A DNA stretch of 6,923 nucleotides from an uncultured Oscillospiraceae bacterium (GCA_900549945.1 URQJ01000096.1:1-6923), one strand, 5' to 3'; counted from the first letter of the stretch, positions 1 through 4,811 are shown. The notes: generated by a model from the letters alone, not told the origin. Program-made: numbers and translations.

Positions 1-2
1 CC

Positions 3-218
3 GAGGAGCTCGCCGACATCCGCGCGGCGGACGACCCGGCGGCGCGGTTCCTGCAATACTGGACGCTGAAGGAGAGCATTTCGAAAAAGCGCGGCGTGGG
101 GCTTTCGGAATCCTTTCAGCAGTATGCGATCCGCTTTGAGGGGGAAAAGCCGTTTTGCCCCGGGTACAGGCTGCACTTTGAAATGCGCGGCGGCTTCTTT
201 CTGGCCGCTGCGGAATAA
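3..218 (+). CDS. 4'-phosphopantetheinyl transferase, Sfp-type (C-terminal part, 5' end outside window)
   Basis: Only the last 71 codons are present; the reading frame is open from base 3 to the TAA at 216-218. The translated piece contains FLQYWTLKESISKKRG (bases 48-95), which matches the W-x-x-K-E-[AS]-x-x-K signature of the 4'-phosphopantetheinyl transferase superfamily; the Glu of KES is a Mg2+ ligand in Sfp. Family members move the phosphopantetheine arm of CoA onto a serine of acyl or peptidyl carrier proteins in the cytoplasm. The roughly 45 residues after the motif fit the usual C-terminal tail of Sfp-type enzymes, with an acid-rich strand ending in a short Ala-rich end. The N-terminal half is outside the window, so Sfp cannot be separated from other Sfp-like carrier-protein activators. 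No carrier-protein gene is seen here. Confidence 0.8.
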   Translation, partial: EELADIRAADDPAARFLQYWTLKESISKKRGVGLSESFQQYAIRFEGEKPFCPGYRLHFEMRGGFFLAAAE

Positions 219-233
219 ACCGTTTTCCGGCTG

Positions 234-243
234 CATACGTATG
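234..243. repeat. Perfect 10-bp palindrome CATACGTATG
   Basis: CATACGTATG equals its own reverse complement and lies 15 bases past the stop of the phosphopantetheinyl transferase gene. It could be half of an operator or a chance palindrome; no promoter hexamers are recognisable around it. Confidence 0.3.
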
Positions 244-298
244 AGCAAACGGGAAGAGAGCCGCCGAGCGGGCTCCGGCCTGCGGCAAAGGCGCGCCA

Positions 299-340
299 GC
301 CTGCCCGGCAGGCCGTTTCCCGGCCACAAATAAGGGCCGG
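299..340. repeat. Two adjacent GC-rich hairpins before the DUF4830 gene
   Basis: The first is GCCTGC (299-304) pairing with GCAGGC (308-313) across a 3-nt loop. The second is CCGGCC (320-325) pairing with GGCCGG (335-340) across a 9-nt loop. Neither is followed by a T-run, so they are not canonical intrinsic terminators for the upstream gene, although they could act as weak terminators or 3'-end stabilisers. Nothing else recognisable is seen in 219-389. Confidence 0.35.
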
Positions 341-389
341 CCTCCGCTGCGGCGGAACCCCAGCGCTCCGCGGCCTTGCAGAAAGGAAG

Positions 390-884
390 ATGGTTTTTCG
401 TATGGTATTGTCTGTCGGCGCCAATAAAAAGCGCATTCTTGCGGTGGTGCTTCTGGTTGCGATCGCGGTGGGGGCGTTTTTCCTGATTCCGCGCGAGCCC
501 GAGCGCGTCACCTACCCCGGCATGACGAACGAGGAGCGCGTCGCGTTCCTTTCGACATTCGGCTGGACGGTGGAGGAGGAGCCCGCCGATTTCCGCGAGG
601 TTGTGATTCCCGCCGAATTCAACGACGTGTACACGGCGTACAACGCCATGCAGAACGCGCAGGGCTTCGACATGAAGCCGTATGCGGGTGAGAAGTGCAT
701 GCAGTACCGGTACATCGTGACGAATTACCCCGACTGCCCCGACACGGTTTTCGCGACGCTCCTCGTGTTTGAGGACTGTATCATCGGCGGAGACGTGTCC
801 ACAGAGGCGGCGGACGGCTTCATGCACGGCTTTGCCGCAGACAGCGAGCCGTTCATCGCGCCGCAGGCCGAAGGCGCCGCGTAA
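390..884 (+). CDS. DUF4830 domain protein, single N-terminal membrane anchor
   Basis: This is a 164-residue protein of unknown function. A basic N-terminus (NKKR at 12-15) precedes one hydrophobic segment (about 16-33), then a predicted extracytoplasmic domain (about 45-150). The domain pattern is what I recall for DUF4830 of Clostridia: ERVAFLSTFGW (49-59), a VVIPAEFNDVYTAYNAMQ stretch (71-88), QGFDMKPYAG (91-100), a YRYIVTNYP core (106-114), then IIGGDVS and DGFMHGF near the C-terminus (131-148). There is no Cys placed for lipidation, so it should stay membrane-anchored. An AAGGAAG ribosome site abuts the first ATG; spacing is short there and long (about 14) for the in-frame ATG at 402, so the start is uncertain by four codons. 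It lies 61 bases before the pseudouridine synthase gene. The family assignment is from memory; no activity can be inferred. Confidence 0.8.
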   Translation: MVFRMVLSVGANKKRILAVVLLVAIAVGAFFLIPREPERVTYPGMTNEERVAFLSTFGWTVEEEPADFREVVIPAEFNDVYTAYNAMQNAQGFDMKPYAGEKCMQYRYIVTNYPDCPDTVFATLLVFEDCIIGGDVSTEAADGFMHGFAADSEPFIAPQAEGAA

Positions 885-894
885 AAGCGGCGCC
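873..894. repeat. Perfect 8-bp inverted repeat straddling the DUF4830 stop codon
   Basis: GGCGCCGC (873-880) and GCGGCGCC (887-894) pair perfectly around a 6-nt loop (GTAAAA) that holds the TAA stop. The RNA hairpin would be very stable, but CCTAGATAAAAG follows instead of a T-tract, so it is not a standard intrinsic terminator. It may stabilise the 3' end or partly attenuate transcription into the next gene. Confidence 0.5.
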
Positions 895-945
895 CCTAGA
901 TAAAAGAAAGCGCGCTATATCTATTTAGAAAGCGATGTTGAATCC

Positions 946-1677
946 ATGAGACTTGATAAATTTCTGGCCAATGAAAATATAGGAAGCCGCAAGGCGGTCG
1001 GCGCGCTCGTTCGCAGCGGCGCCGTCACCGTGAACGGACAAGCCGCCAAAAAGGCGGACCAGCAGATCGACGCAGACAGCGACCGCATCTGCGTGAACGG
1101 CACGCCCGTGCGGTACAACGCGCACACCTACATCATGCTGCACAAGCCCGCGGGCGTTCTGACCGCAACGCGCGACAGCCGCGCCGAAACGGTGCTCGAT
1201 CTCCTGCCGCCTGCGCTCAGGCGGCGGGGGCTGTTTCCGGCCGGGCGGCTCGACAAGGATACGACCGGCCTTTTGATCATCACGGACGACGGCGGCTATG
1301 CGCACCGCATGCTCGCGCCGAAGAGCCATGTGATCAAACGCTACGAGGCCGTGCTCGACCTGCCCGCCGAGGCGGCGGACAAGGCCCGCTTCGCGGCCGG
1401 CATTGAGAGCGGGCCGGACTGCTTTGCGCCCGCACTGCTTGAGATCTCGGAAACAGACCCGCATACCGTGTGGGTCGAGATCCGCGAGGGCAAGTTCCAT
1501 CAGGTGAAGCGCATGTTCAGGGCGTGCGGAAAAAACGTCACGGCGCTCAGGCGGCTTTCGATCGGCGCGCTGCGGCTGGATGCGGCGCTCGGGCCCGGCG
1601 AGGCGCGTATTTTGCCGGAAAATGAGGCTATGCTGGTCTTTGTGAAAGATGCGGAGCAAATTAGACGAAAAGCGTAG
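946..1677 (+). CDS. rsuA: RsuA-family 16S rRNA pseudouridine synthase
   Basis: This cytoplasmic RNA-modifying enzyme of 243 residues isomerises a uridine in rRNA; for RsuA the known target is U516 of 16S rRNA (E. coli numbering). An N-terminal S4 RNA-binding domain (about 1-50, starting MRLDKFLANENIGSRK) is followed by the catalytic domain opening with YIMLHKPAGVLTA (62-74). The motif GRLDKDTTGLLIITDDG (100-116) carries the catalytic Asp103. KRYEA (131-135) and EGKFHQVKRMF (181-191) are further family motifs, the latter being more RsuA-like than RluB-like. Length is normal for the family. The ATG at 946 starts directly with the conserved MRLDK, but it has no clear Shine-Dalgarno; a four-codon reading frame (ATG 935, TGA 947-949) overlaps the start. 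The exact uridine modified cannot be proved from sequence alone. Confidence 0.92.
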   Translation: MRLDKFLANENIGSRKAVGALVRSGAVTVNGQAAKKADQQIDADSDRICVNGTPVRYNAHTYIMLHKPAGVLTATRDSRAETVLDLLPPALRRRGLFPAGRLDKDTTGLLIITDDGGYAHRMLAPKSHVIKRYEAVLDLPAEAADKARFAAGIESGPDCFAPALLEISETDPHTVWVEIREGKFHQVKRMFRACGKNVTALRRLSIGALRLDAALGPGEARILPENEAMLVFVKDAEQIRRKA

Positions 1678-1689
1678 CGGGAGTTTGGC

Positions 1690-1714
1690 TTTTGTTTATT
1701 TTGACTAAACAAAA
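1690..1714. promoter_or_regulatory. 9-bp AT-rich inverted repeat upstream of msmX (possible operator)
   Basis: TTTTGTTTA (1690-1698) and TAAACAAAA (1706-1714) form a perfect inverted repeat with a 7-nt spacer. The arms are almost pure A/T, so it is a poor terminator for the preceding gene. It ends 49 bases before the TATAAT box of msmX, a plausible operator position. The TTTGTTTA...TAAACAAA pattern resembles ROK-family (XylR-like) sugar operators of Firmicutes; that link is inference. Confidence 0.45.
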
Positions 1715-1740
1715 ATCCGAATTTTCGGGCAATAAAGGCC

Positions 1741-1769
1741 TGTTCATCTAATGAGAATTCTGTTATAAT
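1741..1769 (+). promoter_or_regulatory. Probable sigma-A promoter of msmX
   Basis: A perfect -10 hexamer TATAAT lies at 1764-1769. The best -35 at 17-bp spacing is TGTTCA (1741-1746), a weak match, so the promoter may rely on an activator or on other contacts. An 8-bp palindrome AGAATTCT (1754-1761) sits just upstream of the -10 box. Transcription would start near 1776 and give a leader of about 75 nt. Confidence 0.65.
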
Positions 1770-1791
1770 GAGTGCATCGAAATCGAGATGT

Positions 1792-1815
1792 GGTCGTCAA
1801 GCTGGTTGTCAAGCG
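1792..1815. repeat. Two tandem 12-nt units in the msmX leader
   Basis: GGTCGTCAAGCT (1792-1803) is followed at once by GGTTGTCAAGCG (1804-1815), with two differences in twelve. The repeat is inside the predicted 5' untranslated region, about 25 bases ahead of the AGGAGG ribosome site. Its role, if any, is unknown. Confidence 0.35.
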
Positions 1816-1851
1816 GCGGCTCCAAATCACCATTATCAGGAGGAAAAACTT

Positions 1852-2961
1852 ATGGCAAGTGTAACACTGAAAAATGTCTATAAGATTTACGCCGGCGGCG
1901 TTACGGCCGTCACGGATTTCTGCTTGGACATTGAAGACAAGGAGTTTATCATTCTCGTCGGACCTTCCGGCTGCGGTAAGTCCACGACACTGAGAATGAT
2001 CGCCGGCCTTGAAGAGATCAGCAAGGGCGAGCTTTATATCGGCGACCAGCTCGCAAACGATGTGGCGCCGAAGGACAGAGATATCGCGATGGTGTTCCAG
2101 AACTATGCTCTGTACCCGCATATGACCGTTTATGATAACATGGCGTTCGGCCTGAAGCTCAGAAAGACGCCGAAGGATGAGATCAAGCGCCGCGTTGAAG
2201 AGGCTGCCCGTATTCTCGATATTTCCCATCTGCTCGACAGAAAGCCGAAGGCGCTTTCCGGCGGCCAGAGACAGCGTGTTGCGCTGGGCCGTGCCATCGT
2301 CCGTGACCCGAAGGTCTTCCTGCTCGACGAGCCGCTTTCCAACTTGGATGCGAAGCTCCGTGCGCAGATGAGAACCGAGATCGCGAAGCTCCATAAGAGA
2401 CTTGGCACCACGTTTATCTACGTTACCCACGACCAGACGGAAGCTATGACCATGGGCGACAGAATTGTCGTCATGAAGGACGGCTTCATCCAGCAGGTTG
2501 ATACCCCGCAGAACCTGTATGACCTGCCGGTCAACGAGTTCGTTGCAGGCTTCATGGGTTCCCCGCAGATGAACTTTGTCGACGCTACGCTCGTGAAGGA
2601 CGGCGCAGAATATGCCCTCACGTTCGGCGGCACGAAGGTTAAGATTCCGGCGAAGAAGGCGAACGCTGAAATTGCGAACTATGTTGGCAAGGAAGTTGTC
2701 TTCGGTATCCGTCCGGAGGATGTACATGACGAGCCCGATTTCCTCGCGAAGTCCGGCGATTCCAAGACGACGGCTGACGTCGAGGTCACCGAGCTCATGG
2801 GCGCGGAGACGTACCTCTACCTCAACTGCGAAGGCAATGCCCTCACGGCGCGTGTTGAGCCGACGTCGGTTGCGAAGTCCGGTGATAAGATCACGATCGC
2901 TTTCGATATGAACAAGATGCACCTGTTCGACAAGGAAACGGAAAAGACGATCCTCAACTAA
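1852..2961 (+). CDS. msmX: MsmX/UgpC-type carbohydrate ABC importer ATPase
   Basis: This cytoplasmic ATPase of 369 residues binds importer permeases and powers uptake of oligosaccharides or other sugars. The order is Walker A GPSGCGKST (37-45), Q-loop Gln83 in VFQNYALYPHMTVYDN, signature LSGGQRQRVALGRA (135-148), Walker B VFLLDEP (155-161), D-loop SNLD (163-166) and H-loop His193 in VTHDQTEAM. A C-terminal TOBE/OB regulatory region (about 240-369) contains the typical GIRPEDV (285-291). The start at 1852 is chosen because AGGAGG (1838-1843) lies 8 bases upstream and MASVTLKNVYKIY is the family N-terminus; the frame is open for 28 more codons upstream but these overlap the promoter. No permease or binding-protein gene is nearby, as expected for multitask MsmX of Bacillus, which serves several importers. 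It is a single-gene unit with its own promoter and terminator; the regulator gene lies downstream. Confidence 0.95.
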   Translation: MASVTLKNVYKIYAGGVTAVTDFCLDIEDKEFIILVGPSGCGKSTTLRMIAGLEEISKGELYIGDQLANDVAPKDRDIAMVFQNYALYPHMTVYDNMAFGLKLRKTPKDEIKRRVEEAARILDISHLLDRKPKALSGGQRQRVALGRAIVRDPKVFLLDEPLSNLDAKLRAQMRTEIAKLHKRLGTTFIYVTHDQTEAMTMGDRIVVMKDGFIQQVDTPQNLYDLPVNEFVAGFMGSPQMNFVDATLVKDGAEYALTFGGTKVKIPAKKANAEIANYVGKEVVFGIRPEDVHDEPDFLAKSGDSKTTADVEVTELMGAETYLYLNCEGNALTARVEPTSVAKSGDKITIAFDMNKMHLFDKETEKTILN

Positions 2962-2989
2962 GAGATCGTATTATATCGCGTAAATTTGG

Positions 2990-3018
2990 CGGCGTCCCCG
3001 AAAGGGGGCGCCGTTTTT
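2990..3018 (+). terminator. Intrinsic terminator of msmX
   Basis: CGGCGTCCCC (2990-2999) pairs with GGGGGCGCCG (3004-3013), a 10-bp stem with one G-U pair closed by a GAAA tetraloop, followed directly by TTTTT (3014-3018). It begins 28 bases after the msmX stop codon and is the only textbook terminator in the window. Confidence 0.93.
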
Positions 3019-3410
3019 GCGTGTGTGCGAAGAAAGCCCCGCACGGCTGCCAAGGCGTGGAGCGTGCGGTGGGGGAGAGTCCGGTGTGGTGCGCCGCGGC
3101 CTGTGCTGGCGCTGTATGCCGCCGAAAGCAGCGGTTCGCGGTCGGATGATACCGACAGCGGGTTCAGCCGGTATAAATTCAGCCGATGCAGCGCCGGTTC
3201 AGGGAGCGGCTAAGGCCGGCGCGGGGAGAAATGCCGCGCGCATCGCCGGCATTCGTGCGGCCGTGGCTGCGGGGCATGCGGATGCAGCAGACACGGCGCG
3301 CCCGCAGGCAGTAGGGGAAGGCGGCGCCGAAGCCGTGAAAAAAGGAATATGCACCTATAAAATTCCCCATACGATCAAATAGAACCGGCCTTGTTTGTGC
3401 AGGATTACGA
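3019..3410. other. GC-rich intergenic stretch without a convincing gene
   Basis: About 390 bases between the msmX terminator and the AT-rich regulator promoter. Open frames here translate into low-complexity Ala/Gly/Arg-rich peptides with no ribosome site and no recognisable family, so I do not call a gene. Structure visible: a hairpin GTCGG (3141-3145)/CCGAC (3152-3156); three TTCAG units, at 3163 and 3178 (both TTCAGCCG) and 3198; and a strong GC-rich fold with outer arms GCCGGCG (3215-3221) and CGCCGGC (3244-3250) and a competing inner hairpin GCGCGG (3219-3224)/CCGCGC (3234-3239). A TATAAA at 3355-3360 is a lone -10-like box. I recognise no tRNA, RNase P RNA, tmRNA, SRP RNA or riboswitch. 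It could be decayed sequence or an unassigned structured RNA. Confidence 0.5.
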
Positions 3411-3413
3411 AGT

Positions 3414-3457
3414 TCAAAAAAAATTACTCAAAAAGACTTGAAAATTCAAAAAGAATT
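3414..3457. repeat. Three TCAAAAA repeats upstream of the CdaR-like gene
   Basis: TCAAAAAAAATT (3414-3425), TCAAAAAGACTT (3428-3439) and TCAAAAAGAATT (3446-3457) are near copies; the last two match at 10 of 12 positions with an 18-bp period. They lie on and just upstream of the promoter, where a repressor or the regulator itself could bind. Autoregulation is inference. Confidence 0.4.
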
Positions 3458-3469
3458 CTGTAATATAAT
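3438..3469 (+). promoter_or_regulatory. Probable sigma-A promoter of the CdaR-like regulator
   Basis: TTGAAA (3438-3443) is a good -35 box. Two -10 choices overlap: TAATAT (3461-3466) at ideal 17-bp spacing, and perfect TATAAT (3464-3469) at a long 20-bp spacing. AGAATTCT (3452-3459) sits just upstream, as in the msmX promoter. The leader to the ATG at 3554 would be about 80 nt. Confidence 0.6.
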
Positions 3470-3553
3470 AGTAGATAGAATGGATACCTGTGCGGAGACC
3501 GTCGATTGCCGTGCAGGGTTGACTATAAATCGGCGGAGAAAAGAGGAAAAAAC

Positions 3554-4639
3554 ATGTCTAACAGATTGTTTCAGGGTGTTATTCACCAGATGCGTGACTC
3601 TATTGACCGCACCATCGGCGTGATCGATGAATCCTCTGTTATCATTGCCTGCAGCGAGCTGGGCAAGATCGGCGAAGTAACGGATTCCGTCACGGCGGAA
3701 GACATTGCGTCGCAGGCTGCTTTTGTCTCCGGCAATTACACGTACAAGTCCTTCGGCAGCCGCCCGCGCCCCGAATACGCCGTGTTTGTTTCTGGCAACG
3801 ATCCCGAGGCTGCAAAGTACGTCGGCCTGCTTGCAGTTTCGCTGAACAGCATCAAGCAGTATTACGACGAGAAGTACGACCGCAGCAATTTCATTAAAAA
3901 CGTCATTCTCGACAACATCCTGCCGGGCGACATCTACCTGAAGAGCCGCGAGCTGCGCTTCAACGCGGATGTCAGCCGCGTCTGCATGCTCATCAAGGTC
4001 ACGAGCAAGACGGATGTCTCGGCCTACGACGTCGTGCAGAACCTGTTCCCGGACAAGAATAAGGACTTCGTCATCAATATCAACGAGACGGACATCGCGC
4101 TCGTCAAGGAGATCCGCAACAACATCGACCCGCGCGACATCGACAAGCTCGCCGGCTCGATCGTTGACACGCTTTCGAGCGAGTTTTACACGCACTGTGT
4201 CATCGGCATCGGCACGGTTGTCGACAGCATCAAGGATCTTGCGCGCTCGTTCAAAGAGGCGCAGGTGGCGCTCGAGGTCGGCAAGGTGTTCGACACTGAA
4301 AAGACCATCGTCAGCTACAATAACCTCGGCATCGCCCGCCTGATCTACCAGCTTCCGACCACGCTGTGCGACATGTTCCTCAAGGAGGTTTTCAAGCGCG
4401 GCTCCATCGAATCGCTCGACCACGAGACGCTGTTCACGATCCAGCGCTTCTTCGAGAACAACCTCAACGTCTCTGAGACCTCGAGAAAGCTGTTCGTCCA
4501 CAGAAACACGCTTGTCTACCGCCTCGAAAAGATCAAGAAGATCACGGGCCTCGACCTGCGCGAGTTTGAGGACGCCATCGTGTTCAAGGTGGCTCTGATG
4601 GTCAAGAAGTACCTTTCGAGCAACCCTTCGAAGTTCTGA
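3554..4639 (+). CDS. CdaR/PucR-family transcriptional regulator
   Basis: A 361-residue predicted DNA-binding regulator. The C-terminus (about 292-350) is a PucR-type helix-turn-helix: ENNLNVSETSRKLFVHRNTL (301-320) followed by VYRLEKIKKITGLDL, then the closing FEDAIVFKVAL helix. The middle (about 138-262) looks like the degenerate GGDEF-like domain common in CdaR/PucR proteins. The N-terminal 100 residues (IGVIDESSVIIACSE at 21-35) suggest a small ligand-sensing module; its ligand is unknown. Start at 3554 is preferred because AGAGG lies about 7 bases upstream; 16 more codons are open upstream but without a ribosome site. It has its own promoter and follows msmX in the same direction, so control of sugar uptake is a reasonable inference. 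Known relatives answer to sugar diacids (CdaR) or purine catabolism (PucR), neither of which is shown here. Confidence 0.85.
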   Translation: MSNRLFQGVIHQMRDSIDRTIGVIDESSVIIACSELGKIGEVTDSVTAEDIASQAAFVSGNYTYKSFGSRPRPEYAVFVSGNDPEAAKYVGLLAVSLNSIKQYYDEKYDRSNFIKNVILDNILPGDIYLKSRELRFNADVSRVCMLIKVTSKTDVSAYDVVQNLFPDKNKDFVININETDIALVKEIRNNIDPRDIDKLAGSIVDTLSSEFYTHCVIGIGTVVDSIKDLARSFKEAQVALEVGKVFDTEKTIVSYNNLGIARLIYQLPTTLCDMFLKEVFKRGSIESLDHETLFTIQRFFENNLNVSETSRKLFVHRNTLVYRLEKIKKITGLDLREFEDAIVFKVALMVKKYLSSNPSKF

Positions 4640-4651
4640 TGCTTTCCGGCA

Positions 4652-4685
4652 TTACAAAAGGTTACAAAAGTTACAAAATAATTAC
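4652..4685. promoter_or_regulatory. Phased TTAC(AAAA) direct repeats upstream of ftsE
   Basis: TTACAAAA occurs at 4652, 4662 and 4671, and a fourth TTAC (followed by G) at 4682, giving steps of 10, 9 and 11 bases, about one helical turn. The block ends two bases before the first TATAAT (4687). Phased direct repeats ahead of a promoter are typical of OmpR/PhoB-class response regulators. The reverse strand reads TGTAAC/TGTAAT, like the half-site of WalR (TGTWAH), but WalR needs an 11-bp step. Confidence 0.5.
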
Positions 4686-4686
4686 G

Positions 4687-4692
4687 TATAAT
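4687..4692 (+). promoter_or_regulatory. Upstream -10 box (P1) of the ftsEX cluster
   Basis: A perfect TATAAT with no good -35 hexamer: TTACAA at 4662 is 19 bp away and matches only half the consensus. The phased TTAC repeats occupy the -35 area, which suggests an activator-dependent promoter if it is real. The left arm of an inverted repeat overlaps it. Confidence 0.45.
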
Positions 4693-4707
4693 TCTTTATG
4701 AGAATTA
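4689..4707. repeat. 7-bp inverted repeat overlapping P1
   Basis: TAATTCT (4689-4695) and AGAATTA (4701-4707) are perfect reverse complements with a 5-nt spacer. The site overlaps the P1 -10 box and covers the -35 zone of P2, so a bound protein could block both. Its AGAATT half-sites recur in the msmX and regulator promoters. Confidence 0.45.
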
Positions 4708-4723
4708 AAAATGGAAGCCTTGT

Positions 4724-4732
4724 TGGTATAAT
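4724..4732 (+). promoter_or_regulatory. Extended -10 promoter (P2) of the ftsEX cluster
   Basis: TGGTATAAT is a perfect extended -10 (TGnTATAAT). The -35 position at 17-bp spacing (4704-4709, ATTAAA) is weak, as is usual for extended -10 promoters. Transcription would start near 4739, giving a leader of about 93 nt before the ftsE GTG. Confidence 0.65.
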
Positions 4733-4768
4733 GAAAAAAGCCGATAGGGTTTTTGTTTTGTCTAAATT

Positions 4769-4798
4769 TGCGCAGGGCGGTTTTGAGGACGCCGCGCA
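4769..4798 (+). other. Leader hairpin upstream of ftsE
   Basis: TGCGC (4769-4773) and GGCG (4776-4779) pair with CGCC (4790-4793) and GCGCA (4794-4798), a 9-bp GC-rich stem with a 2-nt bulge (AG) and a 10-nt loop. No T-run follows, so it is not a terminator. It ends 21 bases before the GGAGG ribosome site. Confidence 0.45.
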
Positions 4799-4811
4799 GA
4801 ACTACATACCA

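Noticed and set aside
1717..1728. Small inverted repeat CCGAA-TT-TTCGG followed on the minus strand by a T-rich run
   Set aside because: A 5-bp stem with a 2-nt loop cannot form a normal terminator hairpin, and no minus-strand gene reads toward it.
1768..1851. Upstream ATG (1768) as an alternative msmX start, adding 28 residues
   Set aside because: That ATG overlaps the -10 box TATAAT, has no ribosome site, and the added residues are not part of the ATPase fold; AGGAGG fixes the start at 1852.
1744..2922. Long antisense reading frame (392 codons) opposite msmX
   Set aside because: It is the mirror of a certain gene with GC-biased codons; its translation is rich in Arg/Leu/His with no family pattern and it has no ribosome site. 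The same kind of shadow occurs opposite the CdaR-like gene (3446-4501), ftsE (4826-5512), ftsX (5772-6701) and rsuA (925-1659).
3017..3382. Open frame of 121 codons after the msmX terminator
   Set aside because: The start lies in the terminator T-tract, there is no ribosome site, and the peptide is low-complexity Ala/Gly/Arg, as expected from random GC-rich DNA.
4652..4685. Canonical WalR binding site on the minus strand
   Set aside because: Half-sites TGTAAC/TGTAAT fit, but spacers are 3 and 4 bases rather than 5, so I report it only as a repeat with possible response-regulator use.
4689..4707. Fur box at TAATTCTTTATGAGAATTA
   Set aside because: It is AT-rich and dyadic but does not follow the TGATAAT-n-ATTATCA pattern, and no iron gene is nearby.
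4734..4759. Possible terminator: AAAAAAGCC, GATA loop, GGGTTTTT and a second T-run
   Set aside because: The stem has a G-G mismatch and only two G-C pairs beside A-T pairs, and it lies in the first transcribed bases of promoter P2. Too weak to call, though it might modestly reduce read-through from the CdaR-like gene.
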